This document shows positions 32,394 to 41,096 of a stretch of DNA of 64,000 nt, piece by piece. A program made the position numbers and the translations under genes. The stretch is from Chloroflexota bacterium (GTDB lineage: Bacteria; Chloroflexota; Anaerolineae; SpSt-313), in NCBI GenBank assembly GCA_029553955.1, contig JAKPJZ010000121.1, forward strand, positions 49,763 to 113,762, in the 5' to 3' direction. The notes beneath the pieces were generated by a model that had not been told where the DNA came from, made no database searches, and worked only from the letters and a program-made list of their open reading frames with translations. Position 1 is the first letter of the stretch, and each line of letters opens with the position of its first letter.

Positions 32394-33043
32394 CGTCGCT
32401 CTGCGTGGCCATGCCCAAGGGGCGCCTCTTTGACGATGCGGCGCGCTTCTTTGCCAAACTGGGTTGCAGCGGGTTGGCCGAGTTCGCCGCCGGCCGCCAG
32501 CTGATGCACGAGGAGCCAGAGGCCGGGCTGCGCTTCATCCTGGTCAAGCCGAGCGACGTGCCGGTGTACGTCGAGTATGGCGCCGCCGACCTGGGCATTG
32601 TAGGGCAGGACGTGCTGCGCGAGCTCGGCCGCGACGTCTACGAGCCGCTGCGCCTGGGCTTTGGCCGCTGCCGGCTGGTGGTGGCCGCGCCCACTGCGCT
32701 CGCCGACGACGATTGGGCGCGCCGCCCCACACTGCGCGTCGCGACCAAGTACCCGCGCCTGGCGCGGCAGCACCTGCTTGCGCGCGGCCTCTCGGTGGAG
32801 ATTGTCGCCCTGGCCGGCTCGGTGGAGCTGGCGCCCCAGGCCGGGCTGGCCGACCTCATCGTCGACCTTGTGGAGAGCGGCCGCACCCTCGCCGCCAACG
32901 GCCTGCGCGAGGTGGAGACCGTGCTGGCCTCCGAGGCATGCCTGATCGTGAACCGTGCCAGCCACAAGGTGCACCTGGCACGCATCGCCGCGCTCATCGA
33001 ACAGATGGGACGTGCGGCGGGCTTTGCGCAGCGGCCCCTGTAG
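32390..33043 (+). CDS. hisG: ATP phosphoribosyltransferase, short form
   Basis: 217 residues, the length of short HisG enzymes that lack the C-terminal regulatory domain and need HisZ. It joins ATP and PRPP, the first step of histidine synthesis. MPKGRLFDDAARFF at the start, the DLGIVGQDVL stretch and the PRPP loop DLIVDLVESGRTLAANGL are all present. The ATG lies inside the overlap with hisZ, suggesting coupled translation. A GC-rich hairpin follows the stop. Confidence 0.96.
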   Translation: MTSLCVAMPKGRLFDDAARFFAKLGCSGLAEFAAGRQLMHEEPEAGLRFILVKPSDVPVYVEYGAADLGIVGQDVLRELGRDVYEPLRLGFGRCRLVVAAPTALADDDWARRPTLRVATKYPRLARQHLLARGLSVEIVALAGSVELAPQAGLADLIVDLVESGRTLAANGLREVETVLASEACLIVNRASHKVHLARIAALIEQMGRAAGFAQRPL

Positions 33044-33064
33044 GGGCGGTTCGCGGACCGCCCC
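33043..33064. repeat. Hairpin between hisG and hisD
   Basis: GGGGCGGT and ACCGCCCC around a six-base loop, overlapping the last base of the hisG stop. No T run follows, so it is more likely a processing or stability hairpin than a terminator. Confidence 0.6.
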
Positions 33065-33106
33065 CGCCCGCGTCAACTACCAACCTGCCTGTGAAGGACG
33101 TGATCG

Positions 33107-34450
33107 ATGGAATCGCCGTTCAGGATCTATGACGTGGAGCAGGCCCGGCGCGGCATCCTGCACCGCCGGCCGCTCGACGAGGTGGAGCTGCCCGCTGCCG
33201 TCGCCGGGCGTATGGCGGGCATCTTTGGCCAGGGTGTAGCACCGGCCGAGGCCGTGGCACACATCCTGGCCGACGTGCGCACACGCGGCGACCAGGCCCT
33301 GCGCGATTGGACGGCGCGCCTCGACGGCATGGCGCTCGACGACCTGGCAGTGCCACCCGAAGCCCTCGAGGCCGCCTACGAGGGGCTCGACCCCGCGCTG
33401 CGCCACGACCTGGAAGCGGCGGCGGCGCGCGTCGAGGCTTTCCACCGCCGGCAGCCCATCCACACATGGCTCCACACTGGGGCCGAGGGCGCCCTGGGGC
33501 AATTGATCCGCCCCATCGCGCGCGTTGGCCTCTACGTGCCCGGCGGCAGTGCCTGCTACCCCTCGTCACTGCTGATGACGGCCATCCCGGCGCGCGTAGC
33601 TGGCGTGGAGGCGATAGCCGTCGTCACACCCCCAGCCCGCGACACCGGCCAACCCGCGCCGGGCATCCTGGCGGCAGCGCACATCGCCGGCGTCGACCGC
33701 GTCTACCGCATCGGGGGCGCCCAGGCCATCGCCGCCCTGGCCTACGGCAGCGAGTCGGTGCCCGCGGTCGACAAGATTTGTGGCCCCGGCAACCTCTTCG
33801 TCACCCTGGCCAAGCGGGCAGTGATGGGCACCGTCGGCATCGACGGCCTGCCCGGCCCGACCGAGACCGTGGTCATCGCCGACGACAGTGCCAGCGCCAC
33901 CCTTGTCGCCGCCGACCTGCTCGCCCAGGCCGAGCACGACCCGCTCGCCAGCGGGATTCTGCTCACCCCTTCGCGAGCGCTGGCCCAGCGGGTGGCCCTG
34001 GAGGTCGTGCGCCGCCTGGCCGAGCTATCACGCGCCGAGGTGGCCGCCGTGTCGCTGCGCCAGCGTGGCGGCGCCGTGGTGACGTCATCGCTCGACGAAG
34101 CGCTGCAGCTGGCCAACGCCTATGCCCCCGAACACCTCTGCCTTTCGCTGGTCGACCCCTGGGCCTGGCTGGGGCAGGTGCGCAACGCGGGAGGTGTCTT
34201 CCTCGGCGAGGCCTCGTGCGAGACCCTCGGCGACTATGTGGCCGGGCCCAGCCACGTCATGCCCACCGGCGGCACGGCGCGCTTCGCCTCCCCGCTCAGC
34301 GTCGCCGATTTCGTCAAGATCACCAGCGTGATCGCCCTCGCGCCCGCGGAGGCGCGGCGCCTGGCGCCCATCGCGGACCGCCTGGCCCGCTTCGAGGGTC
34401 TCGACGCCCACGCCGCCGCGGCTGAGGCCCGTGAGGTGCGCCATGAGTAG
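33107..34450 (+). CDS. hisD: Histidinol dehydrogenase
   Basis: 447 residues, slightly longer than the usual 430. It oxidises histidinol twice with NAD+ to give histidine. The signature [29 protein letters not shown] is complete, followed by [24 protein letters not shown] carries the catalytic Glu-His pair, and [14 protein letters not shown] follows. The ATG at 33107 follows GTGAAGGACG. The end overlaps the hisC start by 8 nt. Confidence 0.97.
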   Translation: MESPFRIYDVEQARRGILHRRPLDEVELPAAVAGRMAGIFGQGVAPAEAVAHILADVRTRGDQALRDWTARLDGMALDDLAVPPEALEAAYEGLDPALRHDLEAAAARVEAFHRRQPIHTWLHTGAEGALGQLIRPIARVGLYVPGGSACYPSSLLMTAIPARVAGVEAIAVVTPPARDTGQPAPGILAAAHIAGVDRVYRIGGAQAIAALAYGSESVPAVDKICGPGNLFVTLAKRAVMGTVGIDGLPGPTETVVIADDSASATLVAADLLAQAEHDPLASGILLTPSRALAQRVALEVVRRLAELSRAEVAAVSLRQRGGAVVTSSLDEALQLANAYAPEHLCLSLVDPWAWLGQVRNAGGVFLGEASCETLGDYVAGPSHVMPTGGTARFASPLSVADFVKITSVIALAPAEARRLAPIADRLARFEGLDAHAAAAEAREVRHE

Positions 34451-35552
34451 CGTGCGCCCACGACCCGACGTGGCCGCCATGCCGGCTTACGCCGCGGTCG
34501 AGCCGCCCGAAGTGTGGGCCGCCCGGCTGGGCATCGCGCCCGAGCGCCTGGTCAAGCTCGACGCCAACGAGAACCCCTACGGGCCATCGCCGCGCGCCCG
34601 CCGCGCCCTGGCCGAGCTCGCCAGCCCCCACATCTACCCCGACCCCACGCAGCGTGCCCTGCGCGTGGCCCTGGCCGGCTGGCTAGGGGTCGATGCGGAG
34701 CGCCTGGTCGTCGGCCACGGCGCCGACGAACTGATCGACCTCACCCTGCAACTGCTGCTCGAGCCCGGCGACGCCATCGTCGACTGCCCGCCGACCTTTG
34801 GCATGTATCGTTTCTGCGCCGCCGTCTGCGGCGGCCGCGTGCGCCCTGCGCCCCGCAGGGCCGATTTCTCGCTCGACGTGCCCGCCATCGAGGCGGCAGC
34901 CCGCGACAGGCAGGCCAAGGTCCTCTTCATCACGTCGCCCAACAACCCCGATGGCTCGCCCGCCGCGCCCGAGGCGTTGGCGCGGCTGCTGCGCCTGCCC
35001 CTGCTCGTGGTTGTGGACGAGGCGTATGTCGAGTTCAGTGGCCTGCCCGGCCTCATGGCCGAGGCCGCCGCGCACGAGAACCTGGTCGTGCTGCGCACCT
35101 TCAGCAAGTGGGCCGGATTGGCGGGCCTGCGCGTGGGCTATGGGCTCTTCCCCCCGGCCCTCGTCGAGCAACTGTGGAAGATCAAGCCGCCCTACAACGT
35201 CAACGTCGCTGGGGCCGCTGCCGCCCTGGCATCGCTCGAGGATCTGGACCATCTGCAGGCCAACGTGGCACGCCTCATCGCCATGCGCGAGCGCCTGCTA
35301 GTGGAACTGGCCCGTTTCCCCTTCCTGCAACCCTACCCCAGCCGGGCCAATTTTGTGCTCTGCCGCGTGAGCCGGCTCTCGGCCCGGCAGGTATGGGAAG
35401 CGCTGCGCCGCCGGGGCGTGCTGGTACGCTATTTCGACCAGCCCGGCCTCACCGATTGCATCCGCATCAGCACGGGCACCCCCGAGCAGGTGGATGCGCT
35501 CCTCGCGGCGCTGCGCCAGATTGCGGAGGAGAACTATGGATCGGCGGTCTGA
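34443..35552 (+). CDS. hisC: Histidinol-phosphate aminotransferase
   Basis: 369 residues, fold type I PLP enzyme converting imidazole-acetol phosphate and glutamate to histidinol phosphate. The N-terminal [12 protein letters not shown], the TSPNNPDG loop and the PLP Lys222 in [15 protein letters not shown] are diagnostic. ATG 34443 has GAGGTG upstream; a GTG four codons earlier is the only rival. The 3' end overlaps the hisB start by 17 nt. Confidence 0.96.
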   Translation: MSSVRPRPDVAAMPAYAAVEPPEVWAARLGIAPERLVKLDANENPYGPSPRARRALAELASPHIYPDPTQRALRVALAGWLGVDAERLVVGHGADELIDLTLQLLLEPGDAIVDCPPTFGMYRFCAAVCGGRVRPAPRRADFSLDVPAIEAAARDRQAKVLFITSPNNPDGSPAAPEALARLLRLPLLVVVDEAYVEFSGLPGLMAEAAAHENLVVLRTFSKWAGLAGLRVGYGLFPPALVEQLWKIKPPYNVNVAGAAAALASLEDLDHLQANVARLIAMRERLLVELARFPFLQPYPSRANFVLCRVSRLSARQVWEALRRRGVLVRYFDQPGLTDCIRISTGTPEQVDALLAALRQIAEENYGSAV

Positions 35553-36126
35553 AGCAAACCGCCAGACAGAGGAGACCACCATCAACATCCGCATCAACCT
35601 CGATGGCTCCGGACAGCACAAGGTATCGACCGGCGTGCCCTTCCTTGACCACATGCTCGACCAGGTGGCCGTGCACGGCATGATGGACCTGGTCATCCTG
35701 GCCCAGGGCGACGTGCACATCGACGACCACCACACCGTGGAGGACGTCGGCATCGTCCTGGGGCAGGCTCTGCGCAAGGCCCTCGGTCAGCGCAAAGGCC
35801 TGGCGCGCTACGGGTCGGCCACCATCCCGATGGACGAAGCGCTGGTCATGGTGGCCGTGGACCTCTCGGGGCGCAGCTACCTGGCCTACAAAGTCACCTA
35901 TCCGCAGGCGAACATCGGCCACTTTGACGTGCAGCTCATCGAAGAGTTCCTGCGCGCCCTGGTGACCAATGCGCAGATCACGCTGCACGTGCGGCTCCTC
36001 GCCGGGCGCAACGCCCATCACATCGCTGAAGCCATCTTCAAAGCCCTCGGCCGGGCGCTCTACGACGCCGTCGGCCTCGACCTGCGGCGCATCGGCATCC
36101 CCTCGAGCAAGGGCGCGCTGGAGTGA
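35536..36126 (+). CDS. hisB: Imidazoleglycerol-phosphate dehydratase
   Basis: 196 residues, single-domain HisB without the phosphatase half found in enteric bacteria. The metal-binding motifs VPFLDHMLDQVAVHG, DDHHTVEDVGI and RNAHHIAEAIFKALG are intact. GGAGGAG lies inside the hisC end and sets ATG 35536. Because the phosphatase domain is absent, histidinol-phosphate phosphatase must be encoded elsewhere. Confidence 0.97.
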   Translation: MDRRSEANRQTEETTINIRINLDGSGQHKVSTGVPFLDHMLDQVAVHGMMDLVILAQGDVHIDDHHTVEDVGIVLGQALRKALGQRKGLARYGSATIPMDEALVMVAVDLSGRSYLAYKVTYPQANIGHFDVQLIEEFLRALVTNAQITLHVRLLAGRNAHHIAEAIFKALGRALYDAVGLDLRRIGIPSSKGALE

Positions 36127-36150
36127 GAGAGACCACGAGGAGAGAGGACC

Positions 36151-36897
36151 GTGATCGTCATCCCGGCCATTGACCTGCGCGGCGGGCGCTGCGTGCGCCT
36201 GCGCCAGGGCGATCCGCAGGCCGAGACCACCTTCAGCGACGACCCGGCGGCCATCGCGCGCCGCTGGGCCGGCTGCGGCGCCACCTGGCTGCACGTGGTC
36301 AACCTCGACGGAGCGCTGGAGGACGAGCGCGCGAGCGCCGTCGACCTGCAGGCGCTGCAGGCCATCCTGCGCGCCGTCACCATCCCCGTGCAGTTCGGCG
36401 GCGGCCTGCGCACCCTCGACGACGTGGCCCGCGTGCTCGACCTCGGCGTGCGCCGCGCCATCCTGGGCACTGCGGCCGTGCGCGATCACGGCCTCGTCGC
36501 CCAGGCCCTGGCCCGCTTTGGCCGCGCGCGCATCCTTGCCGCCATCGACGCGCGCGACGGCCGGGTGGCTATCCGCGGCTGGCAGGAGGCCACCCCCCTG
36601 CAGGCCACTGCCCTGGGGCGCGAGCTGAAAGACCTGGGGATCGAGCGCGCCGTCTACACCGATATCGCCCGCGACGGCATGCTCGGCGGGCCCAACCTGG
36701 AGGCCACGCGTGCCCTGGCCGCCGAAACAGGGCTGCACGTCATCGCCTCGGGCGGCATCGCTCACGTGCGGGACCTGCAGGCACTCGCGGCCCTTGGTGG
36801 CGGCGTCGAGGGGGCCATCGTGGGCCGCGCCCTCTACACGGGGGCCATCGACCTGCGCACCGCGCTGCACGTGGCGCAGGGCCGCGGAGAGGGCTAG
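36151..36897 (+). CDS. hisA: Phosphoribosylformimino-5-aminoimidazole carboxamide ribotide isomerase
   Basis: 248 residues, (beta/alpha)8 barrel. The catalytic Asp pair is in [15 protein letters not shown] and in [11 protein letters not shown], and GGGLRT plus ASGGI bind the phosphates. GTG 36151 is preceded by GAGGAGAGAGG. It follows hisB after only 24 nt, leaving no room for the hisH gene that usually lies between them. Confidence 0.97.
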   Translation: MIVIPAIDLRGGRCVRLRQGDPQAETTFSDDPAAIARRWAGCGATWLHVVNLDGALEDERASAVDLQALQAILRAVTIPVQFGGGLRTLDDVARVLDLGVRRAILGTAAVRDHGLVAQALARFGRARILAAIDARDGRVAIRGWQEATPLQATALGRELKDLGIERAVYTDIARDGMLGGPNLEATRALAAETGLHVIASGGIAHVRDLQALAALGGGVEGAIVGRALYTGAIDLRTALHVAQGRGEG

Positions 36898-36898
36898 C

Positions 36899-37660
36899 GT
36901 GCTCGCCAGGCGCATCATACCCTGCCTCGACATCAAGGATGGCCGCGTGGTCAAGGGCGTGCGCTTTGTGGCGCTGCGCGATGCCGGCGACCCGGTGGCC
37001 CAGGCCGCAGCCTACGACGCCGCCCACGCCGACGAGCTTGTCTTCCTCGACATCACCGCCTCGCACGAGGGCCGTGGGATCGTGCGCGATGTGGTGCGCC
37101 GCGTAGCCGCTGCCATCACTCTTCCCTTCACCGTCGGCGGCGGCCTGCGCTCCCTCGACGACATCTACGAGATGCTCCAGGCTGGTGCCGACAAGGTGTC
37201 GCTCTCCTCGGCGGCCGTGCGCGACCCCGATCTCATCACCCAGGCCGCGCGCCGCTTCGGCAGCCAGCGCATCGTCGTCGCCATCGACGCGCGCCGCCGG
37301 CCGCAGGGGGAGGGCTGGGAGGTCACAATCGACGGCGGCCGCACAGTCACCGGCCGCGACGCAGTGGCCTGGGCGCGCGAGGCCGAGGCGCAGGGCGCGG
37401 GCGAGATCCTGTTGACCAGCATGGACCGCGACGGCACGCGCTGCGGTTACGACCTGGCACTGACACGCGCCGTCGCCGAGGCCGTCTCCATCCCCATCAT
37501 CGCCTCGGGTGGTGCGGGCGCGCTGGAGCATTTCGCGCAGGTGCTCGCCGAGGGTGGGGCCAGCGCCGCCCTCGCCGCAAGCCTCTTCCACTATGGCGAG
37601 CTGAGCATCCCCCAGGTCAAAGCCTACCTGGCCGAGCGCGGCATCCCGGTGAGGCGGTAG
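36899..37660 (+). CDS. hisF: Imidazole glycerol phosphate synthase cyclase subunit
   Basis: 253 residues, (beta/alpha)8 barrel cyclase. Catalytic Asp residues are in [14 protein letters not shown] and VVAIDAR, and GGGLRS plus IASGGAGA are phosphate sites. It needs ammonia channelled from HisH, which is not in this operon. GTG 36899 starts one base after the hisA stop, with GGAGAGGG upstream. Confidence 0.96.
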   Translation: MLARRIIPCLDIKDGRVVKGVRFVALRDAGDPVAQAAAYDAAHADELVFLDITASHEGRGIVRDVVRRVAAAITLPFTVGGGLRSLDDIYEMLQAGADKVSLSSAAVRDPDLITQAARRFGSQRIVVAIDARRRPQGEGWEVTIDGGRTVTGRDAVAWAREAEAQGAGEILLTSMDRDGTRCGYDLALTRAVAEAVSIPIIASGGAGALEHFAQVLAEGGASAALAASLFHYGELSIPQVKAYLAERGIPVRR

Positions 37661-37714
37661 GAACGGGAGTCAGACTGCGAAGGCGCAGACGCCAATAGAG
37701 GATGGCAATCTGGA

Positions 37715-37765
37715 CCACAAGAAACACAAAGGAATCGATCCGTCTCGCTATCCTTTGTGGTTCAT
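37715..37765. repeat. Imperfect hairpin upstream of hisI
   Basis: GACCACAAGAAACACAAAGGA and its partial complement TCCTTTGTGGTTC enclose a short loop. It is related in wording to the CACAAAG repeat near 22950. Confidence 0.5.
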
Positions 37766-37783
37766 TCGTTTCTGAGGGACAGG

Positions 37784-38107
37784 ATGATGCAGACGCAGCA
37801 GATCGTGTGGGACGAGCGTGGCCTGGTGCCGGTGGTGGCGCAGGATGCGGCGACAGGCCAGGTGCTGATGCTGGCCTATGCGAACCGTGAGGCGCTCGCA
37901 AAGACCTGCGAGACCGGCCTGGCCCACTTTTGGAGCCGCAGCCGGCAGCGCCTCTGGTGCAAGGGCGAGACGTCGGGCCATCTGCTGCACATCGTCGAGG
38001 TGCGCGTCGATTGCGACGGCGACGCGCTGCTCTACCGCGTGCGCCCCGAGGGCCCGGCGTGCCACACCGGCGAAACCTCGTGCTTCTATCGCACGCTGGA
38101 GACCTGA
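37784..38107 (+). CDS. hisI: Phosphoribosyl-AMP cyclohydrolase
   Basis: 107 residues, a free-standing HisI not fused to HisE. The metal and substrate motifs [30 protein letters not shown] and [11 protein letters not shown] are complete. ATG 37784 has GAGGGAC upstream. The stop codon is inside a CCTGACAGGTT hairpin that separates it from hisE. Confidence 0.96.
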   Translation: MMQTQQIVWDERGLVPVVAQDAATGQVLMLAYANREALAKTCETGLAHFWSRSRQRLWCKGETSGHLLHIVEVRVDCDGDALLYRVRPEGPACHTGETSCFYRTLET

Positions 38108-38131
38108 CAGGTTCCCGGAAACCTGTCAGGT
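38101..38131. repeat. Hairpin of the CCTGACAGGT family over the hisI stop
   Basis: GACCTGACAGGTT and AACCTGTCAGGTC form a perfect stem with a five-base loop. The same GACCTGACAGGT words occur at 28297 and 39653. Confidence 0.75.
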
Positions 38132-38155
38132 CCCCCACATCTGGAAGGGAGGCCC

Positions 38156-38440
38156 ATGTCCTCAACCATCGAGCGCCTGGCCGCGGTGATCGCCGAGCGC
38201 CGCGCCCACCCCACGCCCGGGTCCTACACTTGCAAGCTGTTTGCGGGCGGCCCGGCCCTCGCCGCACGCAAGGTGGGCGAAGAGGCGGTGGAGGCCGTCG
38301 TCGCCGCGCTGGCCGAGGACGACCGGCGGCTGATCGAAGAGTCGGCCGACGTGGTGTACCACCTGCTGGTGCTCCTGGCGAGCCGCGGGCTGAGCTGGCA
38401 GGATGTGGAGCAGGAGCTGCAGCGGCGGGCGCACCAGTAA
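38156..38440 (+). CDS. hisE: Phosphoribosyl-ATP pyrophosphatase
   Basis: 94 residues, all-alpha MazG-like fold. The start STIERLAAVIAERR, the KVGEEAVEAVVAAL helix and the ESADVVYHLLVLL helix with acidic metal ligands are typical. It removes pyrophosphate from phosphoribosyl-ATP. GGAAGGAGG precedes ATG 38156. It is the last gene of the operon and is followed by a long palindrome. Confidence 0.96.
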   Translation: MSSTIERLAAVIAERRAHPTPGSYTCKLFAGGPALAARKVGEEAVEAVVAALAEDDRRLIEESADVVYHLLVLLASRGLSWQDVEQELQRRAHQ

Positions 38441-38535
38441 GAGCCTATCCGAAAAGTCGTAGCCTAGCCCCTTGTGGGCGTCGCCTGCGGCGACGCCCAC
38501 AAGGGGCTAGGCTACGACTTTTCGGATAGGCTCTA
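38441..38535. repeat. Near-perfect 95-nt palindrome after hisE
   Basis: Left arm 38441-38485 and right arm 38489-38535 around a TGC loop. The arms differ only by two extra T in a T run. The inner part is a copy of the GTAGCCTAGCCCC family. Lying between convergent genes, it may terminate both. Confidence 0.9.
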
Positions 38536-38544
38536 TGGTGCCCT

Positions 38545-39564
38545 TCATCGCCGCAACGCGTCGATCAACCCCTCCTGCACATCGCCCGGCACCGGCACCC
38601 GCACCGCAACGCGCGGCCACAACTCGAGCGGCGGCTCGAGCACGAGTGACGTGGCCAGGTGGAGCTCCCGCAGATCGTCGTGCAGATACTGCCGCCTTCC
38701 GCAGTGCTCTGCATTGCAGCCCATACGGATGCCCGGCCTGCACTCCCTCCAGGGGCAGGTGCGCCCCAGATAGTTGCCGCGCGGGTCGGCCAGAAAGACA
38801 TCGGCTCCACGGCCAAAGCTCTGCGCGTGCCCCTGCATGCGGCGGGCCAGCGCGGCCAGGGGCGCCAGGTCCATCTCGTCGGCCACGGTCACCAGGAGGT
38901 CGACATCGTCGAGGTCCGGCTCGTCGGTGGTCAGCGAGCCGAGCAGGGCGATGCGCTGCACGCCGGCGACCTTGCTGGCGGCCTGCACAAAGGCCAGGGC
39001 TTCGGCGATCAGCAGGCCACGCTCCGCGGGCGGCTCGGACTCGGCCGGCCGCGCGAGCTCGAGGACCGGCTCGATACCCTCGTCGGCCAGCCACTCCAGC
39101 ACCCGCTGCCGCGCCCGGGCGTCCTGGAACTCGAACCAACGGTCGCGCGTGCGGCGTTCGCCGGCCAGCACGTCCTTGAAGCGGCGGAACGGGTGCGAGC
39201 CCTCGATCGCCAAGAGCAGGCGGCGCCGCAGGCGCTCATCGGTGACCGTGCCCACGAAATCCGCCATGTCCTCCCAGGCCTCGTGTGAGTCGGCCTCGGG
39301 CACGGCCAGGTAGCGATCAGGGTCTCGCTCGATCGCCTCCGCCAGCCGCAGCTCGGCTGCTCGCCACTCAGGCAGACCGGCCATGGGCCCGTTCCCTTCC
39401 TCGGCCTCGTCCTCCGTCTCGTAGGCCCATTCCAGCTCGCGAAACGTCTCGCCGCTGACCCAGATCACCTCGCCGGTCTCCAGGTCCAGGAAGTAGTGGC
39501 TATCGAACGAGGCCATCTCAAAGGCCGACTCCAACTCAGCCAGGTTCACTTTGAGTGTGAGCAT
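38545..39564 (-). CDS. UPF0158 domain fused to nucleotidyltransferase-like domain
   Basis: 339 residues. Residues 1-150 match UPF0158 (LAELESAFEMASFDSHYFLDLETGEVIWVS at the start, DRWFEFQDARARQRVLEWL at the end). The C-terminal part has a nucleotidyltransferase signature, LLGSLTTDEPDLDDVDLLV, with the G-S and D-x-D residues needed for metal binding. After it comes CPWRECRPGIRMGCNAEHC, four Cys that could bind zinc. UPF0158 has no known function. ATG 39564 is preferred, since GGAGAG ends five bases before it. Confidence 0.85.
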   Translation of the reverse strand: MLTLKVNLAELESAFEMASFDSHYFLDLETGEVIWVSGETFRELEWAYETEDEAEEGNGPMAGLPEWRAAELRLAEAIERDPDRYLAVPEADSHEAWEDMADFVGTVTDERLRRRLLLAIEGSHPFRRFKDVLAGERRTRDRWFEFQDARARQRVLEWLADEGIEPVLELARPAESEPPAERGLLIAEALAFVQAASKVAGVQRIALLGSLTTDEPDLDDVDLLVTVADEMDLAPLAALARRMQGHAQSFGRGADVFLADPRGNYLGRTCPWRECRPGIRMGCNAEHCGRRQYLHDDLRELHLATSLVLEPPLELWPRVAVRVPVPGDVQEGLIDALRR

Positions 39565-39570
39565 TCTCAC

Positions 39571-39699
39571 TCTCCATCATCCCTACGTTCCCTGCGGCGA
39601 GTTATTGCCCGATTATATGACAAATGCTGAGGAGTTGCCAGTCGATGGAGAGGCCTGACAGGTCCCTCTCACACTCAAGCATGAGAGGGCAGACTCCTT
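39571..39699. other. Divergent intergenic region, left part
   Basis: Holds a CCTGACAGGTCC word at 39654 and a short CCTCTCACACTCAAG/CATGAGAGG imperfect hairpin. No gene is seen. Confidence 0.5.
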
Positions 39700-39728
39700 T
39701 TGCCCGCCTCCCGCGAAACGGCTATAAT
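39700..39728 (+). promoter_or_regulatory. Promoter of the polysaccharide cluster
   Basis: TTGCCC 39700-39705 and TATAAT 39723-39728, spaced 17 nt. The leader to the first glycosyltransferase is about 210 nt and includes a repeat. Confidence 0.6.
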
Positions 39729-39847
39729 CCTCTTTACCTGCCATGTCGAGACTGTGGCCTGCCCATCTTCTCGGCCACGATCCCTCTCAGCGGCCGGGCA
39801 AGGATGCCACGGCCCGCGATCCCGGCACTGGTTTGGAAACAGCGCCC

Positions 39848-39880
39848 GTAGCCCAGCCCCCCTTGGCCGCCACAGGCGGC
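39848..39880. repeat. GTAGCCTAGCCCC-family half-element
   Basis: GTAGCCCAGCCCC, then TTGGCCGCC-ACA-GGCGGC, in the leader of the glycosyltransferase cluster. Confidence 0.65.
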
Positions 39881-39948
39881 CTGTGGGCGTTTTCGTCGCA
39901 CGTTGTGCCGAATCGGGCACGGGGGGACTGATCTGGAGTTGAGCCGTC

Positions 39949-41094
39949 ATGACTGAGGATGCATTGCGTCCTGCCGTTGCCTGTCTCAAACTCGTCTTTC
40001 TGCCGCCGTCCGAGGTCTTTATCGCCGAGCAGCTCAAGGCGCTGCGCCGCTATGCGCCGCTCGTGCTGGCGGTGCGCTCGCCCGACCCGATGGGCCTGCC
40101 CGCCGGGGCGCTGCGCTCGCTCGACCGGGTGAACCCCCTGGCGCGCGGCGTAAACCGCTTGGCGCTCAAGCTGGGCCACACCTGCCCCTACTTTGAGGGC
40201 CAGGTGCGCCGCGCCGGCTCCCGGCTGATCCACGCCCAGTTCGGCACCGAAGCCCCCTACGGGCTCGCCCTCAAGGCGCGCACGCACCTGCCGCTCGTGA
40301 CCAGCTTCTTGGGGTACGACGTCAGCGCTCTGCCGCGCCGCAAGCCGCACGTCTACAGGCGCCTCTTCGCCGAGGGCGACCTCTTTCTCGCCTGTTCGGA
40401 GGCCACCCGCAAGCAACTGCTCGCCCTCGGCTGCCCCGACGAGCGGCTGCGCGTCCATCACCTGGGCGTGGATGTGCAGCGCATCCCCTACCGCGAACGC
40501 CAGGCCGCGCCAGACGGCGCGGTGAACCTGCTCCTCGTCGGGCGCATGGTGCAGAAGAAGGGCATTCCGTATGCGCTGCAGGCCTTTGCCACGGTGCATC
40601 GCTACCAGCGGCGCGCCACGCTGACCGTGATCGGCGACGGTCCCGAACGCCCGGCGGTCGAGGCGCAGGTGCGCGAGTTGGGCCTCGGCGCCGCGGTACG
40701 CCTGCTGGGCGCGCAGCCACACGAGGTGGTGCTGGCCGAGATGGAGCGCGCCCACATCTATCTGCAGCCTTCGATCACTGCAGCCAATGGCGACGCCGAA
40801 GGCATCCCTGTGGGCTTGATGGAGGCCATGGCCTCGGGCCTGCCGGTCGTCGCCACCTGGCACGCTGGCCTCCCTGAGCTTGTGGCCGACGGCCAATCGG
40901 GCTTCCTGGTATCGGAGCGCAACTCGCACGCCCTGGCCGAGCGCCTGCGCCACCTGGTGGAGCACCAGGAGCGCTGGAGTGCCATCGGCCGTGCGGGCCG
41001 GGCCATCGTGGAAGAGCGCTTCAACCTGCAGCGGCAGGCAGCCGCGCTGGAAGGGCTCTACGACGACGTGCTGGCCAGCGCGCGGGGTACCTGA
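39949..41094 (+). CDS. GT4-family glycosyltransferase
   Basis: 381 residues with two Rossmann-like halves (GT-B fold). The first half holds the acceptor region FLPPSEVFIAEQLKALRRYAP and LIHAQFGTEAPYG. The second half has LLLVGRMVQKKGIPYALQAF and the donor-binding E-x7-E motif around EGIPVGLMEAMASGLPVVAT. It probably adds a sugar during surface glycan synthesis on the cytosolic face of the membrane. The start at ATG 39949 has a GGAG nearby. First gene of the cluster; the next starts 2 nt after its stop. Confidence 0.92.
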   Translation: MTEDALRPAVACLKLVFLPPSEVFIAEQLKALRRYAPLVLAVRSPDPMGLPAGALRSLDRVNPLARGVNRLALKLGHTCPYFEGQVRRAGSRLIHAQFGTEAPYGLALKARTHLPLVTSFLGYDVSALPRRKPHVYRRLFAEGDLFLACSEATRKQLLALGCPDERLRVHHLGVDVQRIPYRERQAAPDGAVNLLLVGRMVQKKGIPYALQAFATVHRYQRRATLTVIGDGPERPAVEAQVRELGLGAAVRLLGAQPHEVVLAEMERAHIYLQPSITAANGDAEGIPVGLMEAMASGLPVVATWHAGLPELVADGQSGFLVSERNSHALAERLRHLVEHQERWSAIGRAGRAIVEERFNLQRQAAALEGLYDDVLASARGT

Positions 41095-41096
41095 GC

